From: Membranipora membranacea
Lineage: Eukaryota; Bryozoa; Gymnolaemata; Cheilostomatida; Membraniporidae
DNA: 64,000 nt
Direction: 5' to 3'
NCBI GenBank assembly: GCA_914767715.1
Contig: OU612069.1
Coordinates: 27,959,387 to 28,023,386, forward strand
Below the pieces are notes generated by a model. That model saw only the letters and a program-made list of their open reading frames with translations, was not told where the DNA came from and made no database searches. The position numbers were made by a program, and so were the translations under genes. Below, piece by piece: positions 1-10,400 of this stretch (position 1 is its first letter; every line of letters starts with the position of its first letter).

Positions 1-52
1 TATAATATAGAGTGTTGTTGTTAAACGAAATATTACCAGTCATCCAAACTGA

Positions 53-918
53 ATGATGACTGTTCGGGATGATTTAGGATTATTAAGACCTTTGGTCTTA
101 TATTTCTTATCCAATTTGTTTTTCAGATTCAACTTCAATCCGCAAGACATCTATAATTTGGATGAAACAGGCGTCACGACCGTACAAGTGGAAAGGTGGT
201 CACGGCAATCGGGAAGAAGCAAGTGGGGTCATCGTCTTCGCGGGAACATGGTGAAACTACAACCTTGTGTTGCGCTGTTAATGATGAAGGCACCGCTATT
301 CCCCCATTCTATATATTCCCCAGAGTATTCATAAAACAGGCATTCATGTATGGCTGTGCACCAAATTCGAAAGGTGTCGCTGCAAAATCTGGCTGCATGA
401 GCTCAGAACTGTTTGCAAATGAGTATTTGTCATTTTTTATTTCAAATGTGCGGTGCTCCAAGGAAATACCTGTTCTGTCAATTCTGAACAACCACAGCTC
501 CCACGTTTCCCTCGAGGCAGTGGAAATGTGCAAGGACGCTGGTATACACATGCTAACCATTCCCCCAGACACATTTAAAAGATATTACAACCAAGCCCTA
601 GACGACTGGATTAGATCAAATCCAGGACAGAGTATTTCGATATATGAGACGGCTAAGCTCTCAGCTATAGCTTTCAACAAAAGCATGACCTGTGAAAACA
701 TCAATTCCTCTTTCCGACGCACTGGTATTTATCTTCTGAATTCCATGGAGTTTGGTGATCATGAGTATATTTAAGCCAGCGTGACTGAACAACCTCTGTT
801 GGCTGGACAGTCTGAAGCCGACAGAGATCCGATGCAGCAAGGATTCACCATCACTTCGCTATTTTTGCCATCATTCAGTCCTCAAGCATTAACCCAGTAC
901 AACCAACCTGTTTTTTAA
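53..918 (+). pseudogene. Tigger/pogo-type DDE transposase relic
   Basis: Fragments of a Tc1/mariner-superfamily (pogo/Tigger, DDE_1) transposase. The first catalytic block, with NLDETG, lies near 155-175 in one frame. The rest continues from about 196 in another frame, so a frameshift sits near 190. The second block reads ILNNHSSH where the family has a catalytic Asp (LDNH), an Asp-to-Asn change. Directly after TIPP the sequence jumps to FKRYYN. The segment that normally carries the third acidic residue (the LQPLD region) is therefore deleted. The C-terminal part (SIYETAKL, FRRTGIY) is recognisable. It passes an in-frame TAA at 772-774 and continues in the same frame to about 918. With the frameshift, stop, substituted catalytic residue and deletion, this copy cannot encode an active enzyme. 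No terminal repeats were located. Family assignment rests on motif recognition. Confidence 0.85.
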
Positions 919-1850
919 CTTGGTTCTGGAAAATGTATTTTATAAAGCACACAAAAAAGTCTACCTTAAGCGCTGAAACTTGCAGGGACCAAACTTCTGA
1001 TGGCTGTCCGATGGGTTCAGTGTGTTTGGGATATTTGCGACAATATTGCAGTTGTACATGGAATCTAGCATCAATGCAGCAGACCGACCACACAGTGCCA
1101 GATGTGCTCTTTTGAAAGTTGTCGAGCTAATGAAGCAGACAGTATGCAACATGATCAGCCATCACACTGCCACAGAGAAAGTCAATAAGCCAGAAATGGT
1201 TCATTCAATGTTCACAGCAGCTTGGTTGGGTGACAATGACGGGGGAAGGGTATCATGCTTCAGATGGAGACGTCACGGAGTAGAAAACAATGGTCAAAGG
1301 TCAAGCCACATGAGGCAGTAGCCCCAGGTATACAGTAGAGGGCAGGCGTATGATGAACTTCCTACTAATGCTCTCATCATATACCCCTATCGTCTATACA
1401 ATGCTGTCAACCATTTGCTGTCAACCAGCAGCTGTCAGCCTACAAGAAATGTAATAATTCACACCGAGGGTTCGAGGCTATAGTTGTACAATGGAAGCCA
1501 CAGGTTAGCAAATGACTATTAACACTAAACATTGTCAGTGCTTTATGTAGTGTCAATATGTATTCAGGTCTACACAGGCAATGATATGAGAGGCAAAGCC
1601 ATAGACATAGCAATAAGTTGATGCATTGACATACTTTAGCATTTCAACTTCTATTCTGAGGTGTGTGGCAAGTGCTGTACAAGACTGTCTTACAACACTC
1701 ATGCGTCACATAGCGGACATGCCTCATGTCTTACAACACTAATCTATCGCCAGCTACGGTTTAGTGCTGATTTTGAACAGGAAATATTTGTGATGACTAG
1801 AGGATGTCTCCTTCCAATTTTTGTTTTTCCTTAGTTGAGTGATACTATAC
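919..1850. other. Unannotated stretch, no gene seen
   Basis: Short overlapping open frames on both strands show no domain or splice-site support. The stretch probably holds decayed transposon flank. No tandem repeat was seen. Confidence 0.4.
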
Positions 1851-1889
1851 TATGTTCAAAATAAAGCAAAATTACTTGTTCCCTTGTTG

Positions 1890-3550
1890 TAGATATCATT
1901 ATGAGTTTGGTCGAATAGATAAGGCTCATTTGGCAGCAAAGGAATTGGAGAGGCTGGAGAAGCCTATAGGCTTGCTAGAGCCAACAGGTAAGGGCCACTT
2001 TGGTTGTCATGTTTTAGGGCGTAGCATTGATTGATAATTTCATATGAGATCATAAACAGAGCAGATGACATTTAAAAAACATTTTGTGGACATTTTTTTG
2101 TGGGTTACCTGTTTGGGCATCATATTAAAGCTACCCCACCCCACCCAACCCCAATGGGTTGGGGAATTCATTTGATTTGTGTCATTTGCATGACATAAGT
2201 ATGTAACATGCTGCTGATTCGCATAACAAGTTACATAAGCAACGTTGATATATTTTTATACTTACACTTTTCTCAACAGAGGATCATGCGCTTACAGTGA
2301 AATACCTGATCGTGAAGTATGGATTAAAGTTTAGAGAGAGAGTCATGGAGGTTTAATTTCGGGTTGGCGATGCTGCGCTGAGGACAGCTAAATACGTGAA
2401 GGGGAGACAGGCCTCAGTGTCAGTGTTTATAAGGGATTCTCCTCCCCTGCAAGGTCACTAGCCTCAGGGCTTAATTATCCCATCGTGTTGTTCTTTCTTT
2501 TAAATATTGATTACCCGAAGAAGGCTTCAACGCTATAACTTTCCATCAAACCTGCATGGCCATAAGGTTCCTGTCAGAAGTACTATGACAGACCTCCAAA
2601 TATCTCTTTCATAGGTTCTTCACATTTATAGACTTAATATCAGAAAAAAATTTATTATTTACTCTTAATTCTTGATATTGCTTCATATTTTAGCCCCGTT
2701 TCTGATTATTAAAAGTGAGCAGCAGCTACACAGGTTTTACATCTTCCCTGCAACCAGTGTGCATATCCGATATGTAACAATGTACCTGATGACTTATTTA
2801 ACCTATTTTAGGCCTATTGACAAGAGCATCCTATATGATATTATGAGAGATACTCCATCCAAGATTGGCAATCACAAACTTCTGACAAGGTCTCCTCACT
2901 CCAAACATTGAGGCCGATTCCAATGGCCTGGCTGATTTGAGGGATGGTCTAAAGCTATCAACTAATCTACATAGGATCCCTGCCAATCATATAATGCAAC
3001 ATCTAATCCCAATCACACTTGAGAGATTAAATACTGCATGGCAGCGTTACAAACACTCACATCTTATCAGATAATGACAAGCGTGGTATACACTATGTTG
3101 CTGGATTTATTATAAGAAGAGTGTCTGAAATGTACTCCAGGATAAAAAAAAACCTGAGTATTCATGAGCTGGAAGGACATGTTGTCAATGGCAGTGCTAT
3201 GGCTCCGCATGTTGACTGGACCGTTATGCAGAGTTGTGGTGGACTCTTTCATGTTTCTCCAGCAGTTTTTGATTTTTTTGTACCATCAAGAGCACAGTTC
3301 AGCAACAATTAAATTCAGGAGCATCGAGGAACTGTAAACTGCTGAATATTCTAACTGACATGATAAATGATTACGATGAGATTTATAAGCTTTGGTACGA
3401 TATATATATCCTCCCTGGATGAGCTGAAGCTCAACGATGGCCCTCATCTATAAAAACGACACTCTGACAGGATACATGGAGCTCGATGACATTTCCACGG
3501 CCATTGAAGAGGACGTTCTGGCACAAACCAAAAAGTGGCCACATATGAAC
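1890..3550 (+). pseudogene. Decayed P/THAP9-like transposon pieces
   Basis: Several short coding-like islands on the plus strand look like pieces of a P-element/THAP9-like transposon. An island at about 1892-1988 (YHYEFGRIDKAHLAAKELER) is bounded by plausible AG and GT sites. Another at about 2815-3066 changes frame near 2890 and ends in a stop. A third at about 3076-3312 reads KRGIHYVAGFIIRRVSEMY and then QSCGGLFHVSPAVFDFF, which resembles the C-terminal YVAG and GGL segments of THAP/P-type transposases. A fourth at about 3432-3558 (NDTLTGYMELDDI) resembles the central RNase-H-entry segment but lies downstream of the C-terminal island. The order is therefore scrambled or two copies are nested. 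Stops and frame changes show it is not a working gene. Family assignment is tentative. Confidence 0.45.
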
Positions 3551-3586
3551 AACATATAGCATTCATGATACAGGGTCAGAAACAAT

Positions 3587-3860
3587 GCCTCTTCCATCCA
3601 TCCATCCATCCATCGTTGAATGTGGGAATGTGTGGAAAACTTGGAAATGGTTGGATTCAGGGTACACTCGATTGTATGTGAGGTGATCGGCAAACAACGC
3701 CTCACCCATCCAGTTGGACTGTATGCTACAACAGGAGCCTCTAGCGTCCAAATGTATCATTGCTTTTGGGGATGTGTGAAAAACTTGAAGATGGCTGGAT
3801 TCAGGGTAAAAACAGCAAGATGTTCTAATTTCATGAAAGTGACTACCCTGAAGATGAGAT
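3587..3860. repeat. CCAT microsatellite and imperfect local duplication
   Basis: A short (CATC)n run lies at about 3597-3615. A roughly 55-bp segment at about 3617-3668 (GGGAATGTGTGGAAAACTTG and onward) is repeated imperfectly at about 3767-3815. No coding content is supported. Confidence 0.5.
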
Positions 3861-3899
3861 AATTTTCAGATGCTACAACTGAATTGCTGACCAGCCGAC

Positions 3900-4450
3900 A
3901 TACTTCCTATCAGACGAACCTCATCTAGTCAAGACCGATTTAGATGACTAGTCAGTTTGATGGCTTTAGACATAGCCAAAGAAATAGCTCTGGTTTCCTC
4001 AAGGCCATCTCTGATTGTAAGTTGAAGGGTGTGAGCAAAACATGAGATTCGCTCACTCTCAATAGAATCAACGGAGCTGTCTGTGTTTTCTAGGCTCCAC
4101 AGTTCTCCATCATCAGGATCAGTGCTAGGTTGTAAGTCAGCATCTGATAATAGGAATTTAGTCGCAAATGCAGCCTTCATCTTCAAAGCATTGTCTGTCA
4201 CAATATAGCTGATTTTGTTGCTGATCTGGTACTGTTTGAGGAGATTCTTTTACCTGTATGGCTACCTTTGAAATAAATGAGAACACAGGTCAAAGTCAAA
4301 CTTGAAAAATAGTCAAAGGCCTGGTCAACGCTGCTGCGCCTTAACAGGATTGAGTGGACAGCCCCAAAGAAGGCAGAGTAATTCATCTTCTCACATACTA
4401 AGATTTACCATTTGGATCATTGCACAATGGGAATATTTGGCAACAAAATT
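3900..4450 (-). pseudogene. hAT-superfamily transposase relic
   Basis: On the minus strand a peptide begins near 4201 with VTDNALKM and continues to RISCFAHTLQLTIRDG. This is the classic central block of hAT (ZBED-like) transposases: a TDN motif followed by the C-H-L motif. Just upstream on the same strand, in a shifted frame (about 4200-4290), FKGSHTGKRI corresponds to the FKGSHTGERI segment that normally precedes it. The two pieces are separated by a frameshift and a stop, and nothing downstream of about 3929 continues the domain. It is a short broken remnant, with no dimerisation domain or terminal inverted repeats seen. Confidence 0.8.
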
Positions 4451-5800
4451 CATGCAGTCTGTCGTCGTCAATTTTTGGCCCTTGAACAGATTGATCTTGA
4501 TTCTTAAATATTCTTTTGCCAATACTGGTACTTGACAGTTATTAGTGCTGTGACAATCATAAATTGCTGCCGCAATTTATCCATGCATCCTTCTATCTAC
4601 ATGACACCACAGTGAATGATAATAATAAACACAGCTCCGGTTTTAGATAATTGGCATCACCATGCTTTGAATGTGGGTATCGACGCTATGTTTTTGATCT
4701 TAGAGTGCCTAATTTCAAACTGTTTCTCCGATCTTCAGATTCGTCTGGCATTTTCAATAAGCCCCGATAGCTCAAGCATAATTAATGAAGTTACTGAGCT
4801 GGCAACAAGGAAGTCATGTGATCACTTGTTCTGAATTGTGGGATGTTTAATCAGTTATTCATCAGTCTTTTGATTGCTTGCCTAGAGAATGAGAACTACC
4901 AACCATCACCTCTTCCTTACCTCCGTCATTACTGTGTTGCTCTCAAAAATCTTTTCTGGCTTATGATTTTTATGGTCAAAACCAGAATAGTTAGTGTGCA
5001 GTCCTAATCATCACCCCTTTTAATTAAGGATTCGGTCAACACCTCTCAGCTCAAGAAAACATGGCATCTTATAAATTGTCGAATCTCAAAATAGAGAATT
5101 ATTTATGCCTTGTTTGGCTTTCAAAAGAATAACTCTCGGAGATGAGAAAAATATATGGTTCTTGGCCAGTAATTTTTAGAATTCTCAAAATTGAGAATTA
5201 TTATGGCTTGGAAAATAGGCAAAACCTTGCAACACGTTGTTAATGCTTTGTGTTATGTTTAAAATTGAAAGAGGTTGTCTATTTGTTCATTTTTGAAATT
5301 GGATAAACCGGTTAAGAGGGTTGTCGCATATTCGACCCACTTGGGGCCAAATACCCGAGCAGAACAGACACCACTATTTCATTCATTTTGCTCATGTTTA
5401 TTTTGTATGGAGTTAACTTCTTCCTGTTGAGGAAGAAGGCAACTCAATACAAAAAGTGTTTTGTTTACCTAATCAAATTTATCCACAACATTGTTCTTTA
5501 GAATTTTGTTACAAGTAGGTACTAATTCAATTAACTAATGACTCATAGTTGAGATGCCTTTTCGACATTAAAATCAATTTTTATTCTTGAATAATAAACT
5601 AAGTAAGATACCAGAAAAGCAATCTATACTTTACCAGAAAAACATGCTCCAAGGGCTCTCCAACCAGAACTGCCCTGCCTTGATGTACCCCCGGTTTTTA
5701 TATGCACCGGGGCTCATCACGGTGGGTGAGCATGGCCAAAAAACCGGAGGTTGCATTTGCCCATCCTCTTGACAAAAGCGGAGATTTGATTTAGGTTTTG
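4451..5800. other. Non-coding AT-rich stretch
   Basis: Only short unrelated open frames occur here. No domain, exon pair or convincing repeat was recognised. Confidence 0.4.
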
Positions 5801-5805
5801 TGTCT

Positions 5806-6016
5806 GATAAAAAGGTTTTAATTATATATATATATCATTTAAATGTTTGCGTTTGAACCCTCCAAAAAGACGGAGATTGGACTTTAATTTATGTCTGATA
5901 AAAAGATTTTAATTATATATATTATTCAAATGTTTGCGTTTGAACCCTCCAAAAAGACGGAGGTTGGACTTTAATTTATGTCTGATAAAAAGGTTTTAAT
6001 TATATACATTATTTTG
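5806..6016. repeat. Tandem repeat, about 88-bp unit, 2.4 copies
   Basis: The unit starts CTGATAAAAAGGTTTTAATT and includes GTTTGCGTTTGAACCCTCC. It occurs at about 5806-5896 and 5897-5983, with a partial third copy from 5984. Copies differ by a few substitutions and by the length of an internal TA run. Confidence 0.9.
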
Positions 6017-6069
6017 AAGTGGTTGACGTCGTCTGGTATCACCTGGCTCCATTCTCTTTATCTGAAATC

Positions 6070-6341
6070 TCCTGAGCTGTGAGAACTTGAGATCTCACAG
6101 CTTCTGCCCTCCCTTTTTATTGACTCTCCTGAGTCATCCGAGAAAGCTGTGAGGTTATCTCACAGCTTCTGCCGCTCCTTCTCCTGACCCTCCTGGGTCC
6201 TCCAAAGGAAGCTGTGAAGTTATCTCACAGCTTCTGCCGCTCCTTCTCCTGACCCTCCTCGGTCCTCCAAAGGAAGCTGTGAAGTTATCTCACAGCTTCT
6301 GCCGCTCCTTCTCCTGACCCTCCTGGGTCCTCCAAAGGAAT
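6070..6341. repeat. 65-bp GC-rich tandem repeat with internal hairpin
   Basis: About three near-identical 65-bp units, plus one diverged unit at the left, carry AGCTGTGAAGTTATCTCACA followed by CTTCTGCCGCTCCTTCTCC. Each unit holds an inverted repeat, AGCTGTGAG and CTCACAGCT around a 5-base loop. The unit near 6147-6170 is a perfect 9-bp stem. The base composition is clearly more GC-rich than the surroundings. Confidence 0.9.
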
Positions 6342-7340
6342 GCGAATGTTTATGCCTTAAAATATTTTGTAAAACACAATGTAATTCTCATAAGAGCCAG
6401 TTACCAACTGAATATATGTCAATGAGTCATTGGTGTGACTTGGTGATACCTGAGCCAATAAACATAGTGTTCAACATAAACGTGATTGAGTGAGGAATTT
6501 AAAATCACGCTGCTGAAGGTGTTATATTTTTGTCATATTGTATAGCTGATAAATCAACATTCATGTATATCTGTATTTGTAAATGTATTGAGCGGTATGA
6601 AGGCGAGTTGAGAGGTTAAATGTGTTTAATGGAATGTTTCCTCTTATGAGTTATCATAATGTAATGTTTGGTATTAAAAACTGAATGTCTAAGGTAAAAT
6701 TCTGCAAAAGCCAAGAACAACCTTGCTCGATAATTGTTTTTATTTGCTGTTGTTTTCTATATGATTGTAATAAAAGTAAATGAAAAATTACTTGTTCATC
6801 TCCCATACTTAAGCACACATTATAAATGTAAAAATGGTTCACAGCGATAAGTTAAGCTAGCTAATTGGAATAAAATAAAGTTTCTCGCTATGAAACCTAA
6901 TGATGAAAATCCCTTCAGAAGTGGCGTATTGGTTATTTATTTAAACTGAGTGATACAACTCAATGAAACTAAAAAGAGGAGCTTTATTGTGAGGGGATTA
7001 TACACGTTTTCAAAGTATAAATCTGCAACATATTGTGATTGAGAACAGACAGGCAATCTATCACTTCTGATTTGCACTCAATGACCACTTATAATAAGTT
7101 TTCTCATTTGAGACTTGCCCATCTCTGCTCTCTGTGACAACCAACTCTACAAAAATAGGAACCAATTTATTGAACATCATGAACATCATTGAACACAAGC
7201 ATGTTGTGGTATGAGGTATGAGTAACCCAATCTGCTGTATATTTTATAGTAAAATGAAGACAGAAGAATTAGCGCCAGAGTTAGACATTCTAACCTGCTC
7301 TTCGATACTGTTTAAACAACTAGGGCACAGTTTGCAAAAA
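6342..7340. other. Intergenic AT-rich sequence
   Basis: No domain-bearing reading frame or clear repeat was seen between the GC-rich tandem repeat and the 3' end of the minus-strand caspase-like gene. Confidence 0.4.
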
Positions 7341-7343
7341 TAA

Positions 7344-7349
7344 TTTATT
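7344..7349 (-). promoter_or_regulatory. Candidate polyadenylation signal AATAAA
   Basis: AATAAA on the minus strand, about 115 bp past the stop codon of the caspase-like gene. It is suitably placed, but such hexamers are common in AT-rich DNA. Confidence 0.4.
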
Positions 7350-7461
7350 TATGATAGAGCATAACTACATAAGAATTGGTAATACAATCAAATATTTTAT
7401 AATTATACTTCCATGACATGAAATGGTGATATTAATAGTATAAATATATATGTATAACTCA

Positions 7462-10400
7462 TCAATCAATAAAATTTACCATATTGTGTTCCTCACCTGA
7501 TTGTGGTTGAATTGAAGTGGGTGTTTGGTGAGGCGTCACAGGAAGCTCACCTGCCTCAATGATCCCTGGCATCAGGTAAAACTTAAAACCAAGAAATGTG
7601 CATCTTGTTTGAGGCATTGTTGCAACATAAGACGATTGAGCCCTTTTGTCAATTGCTATCAGTCCAACAACTTCTCTGATCTACAAGCAAATAAATAAAA
7701 CAATACAACGCAAATCACAAGAATATAAACATTGGCATTCTATGATGAGTTGAACAGTGACTCAATATCAAGGGAATACAGAATTCTGAGCCTGAAATTA
7801 TGATTACATTTTGAGAAATCATGATATTAATGTATTATAGCATAGTAATACAGAATGTTTTGTACTTTGCATTGTTTCCCTTAAAGTAAATAATGGTCTT
7901 GTGCGGCACCAGTTATGGATTTTTCAGCTTATCAATGCTTGTCAAGGATCATTCAATAAATGCACTGTCTATGTTTGAACCATCAGCATTTCATGGATTG
8001 GTATTGGGTGTATTTCTAGAACCAGTAAAGAAAAACTATGATTTAACTTTGATTTCATAGGGATCAAATGATATGGATAGGTTATTTTGTGACAATCAAA
8101 TAAACTTACTGTTGCAGCCAGTTTCTCCACATGATATATGTGAGCAAATTTGTAGAACACTGTGACTAACACCCTGATGAAAGGTGAGCCAGTTTTAGGG
8201 CTGAAGAATGTGACAAATGCTGAAATATAAAAGAATTTGTGTTTCATTGAATCATCATGCCACGTTTCTCGGATTATTCTTTGTAATTGTATTGATCACA
8301 ACTTACAATTAACCTAATTATATCTATGCTTGAGTTTAGCAATTTCTACATATTATTATATCATTGATACAATGACTGTTAATCCGGACATTAATATTCA
8401 TGCAAATTCAACAAAACCCTCTAAAAAGGAAAACCCATGCCACACATTTTAAGTTACTACCGATAACTAGCTTAAACAAGCTGACTTCAATAAATGTTTG
8501 ATTGCTTGCAGGTATGAGCACCACTCATCCTGCTAATTGAAACTGACTTTACACCTAACTAGGTCATGACATAGCGAAATAGTATCCATTTATTTCTTTT
8601 TCATTTGTGGAAGCAATTGAGGGATTTAAAATACCTTCAATGGCATTCAATCAGCATGATAATTTCATATAGAGTTAAGATTTATTTTCAGGCTTCATAA
8701 TTATATCTCTATCCGGTATCTCAACACTCGTCCGAGATATGTTAGTATTCGAAATTTGTGAACATCAAAGCAGAAAGTCAAATTCATTTCTATTTCTAAA
8801 AAGAATTAACTGTGAGATCAGATGGAAAAAGTTGGATGCTTAGCTGGGCATAAAATTTAGAGTTTGAAAGCTGTTAATATACTCTTTTATTCACGCTCAG
8901 AATATACTTATTTGTAGCAACTTTATGTAAGAGGTCTTTACTAGTCAGAATTTTGAGTGTTTTGATACTAATCAGTAAGATCATTGTAACAAGAGTGTAA
9001 TTTAGTGTCCTGTGCCCCGCAGCTGGTATATCCCTAATGTGTTTCCTTTTTACTTTGTCCATTGCAAACAGAACGCAACTTTGTGTCCAGTGTGCCATGT
9101 GTCTTGAGTCACAGGTGAAAGACTTTACTGGACCCAAATTATTACGAAAGCACCCCGTTCATTGCACCTCAATGTCAGAAGAAACAATAATTTCATTGAG
9201 TATCTACATATTCTGCGAGTTCTCTGTTACAGCACACCATAGTACTGAAAAGGCTCTGTGGCTCTTCGAGTGAAAAAATGGTTGTTGAATATTTATATGA
9301 TTGAAAAAGATCAAATTTTTCAACATGGAACTTAATCTGTGAAAAGGGTCAAATTTGTTGCCAACTCTCAGCTCTAGACCAGGTTGGATTGCTCTTGATG
9401 CAGAGGACAGTGTATCGATTAAAAATTCTAGAGTTTATAAATAAAAGTTTCATTAACATAATGAAAAGAGCCTCTCTAACTGGAAAAATTATAATGAGAT
9501 CGATATACATACTTGTTCCAATAGGAAAACAGTTATGTCACCAACTCCCTGTCAGCAGATTCATATTATTTCAAGTTGCCTTATTGTAACTTTATTGTTG
9601 GGTAATTTTCTGACTTTGCAAAGTGACCAATTTTTGTGGAAACACCAGCCATTATGTGAAGAGAACAAAGTAACCGAAGATTAACCTTGAACTAACTCAT
9701 TATTGAATAAACCATGATTGATTGAGAGGTTACCAATTTCGGTATCAAATAATAATTGTTATGTCTTTGGGTTTTAGCAACAACAGGGCTACCAAAAAAT
9801 GGGAAAATTTCTTGGAAAATAAAAGAAAATTGAATGGAAATAAGCAAACCTAGCCTTTTTGTCTGATAGAGAAGTATGTATCTGAGAGTCAAACACTAAA
9901 TCATTACTTGCTTAAAATTTACACTAAATTATTGATGACAGCAAAAACCACAGTGATTTTGTGCAGGCAAGATATACCTGAGATCAGAAGCTAATGCAGT
10001 GAATTCTATAGCCAAAATTTTATTAAAATAATCAAAGGTTTTAAACAAACTGTCCCTTATTCAGCACAAACTGAGATGAGGCCTCTATTATTCCAATTTT
10101 TTAATAATAATTCATAATTAATCTGTGACTATCTCTTTTTCAAAGAGAGATACAGCTATATAGTTTTTTTTCATCATAAAATTCAGATTTGTCCGCTTTG
10201 GAAGCTGATTAGCACGCTGTCGCAATGATTAACAATGAATTATCTCTGGTTTGGATAATCCGATCAAAAGCCTCCTGGATTGTACTATGAGATAAATCAC
10301 ATCAATCAATTTCCTGTAGGTTGTTTTAACCTAGCTGATTTAGACATGGTGTCAATTTCCAATCATCGCTGATTTTTTAAATTAATCCCAGTTAATAATA

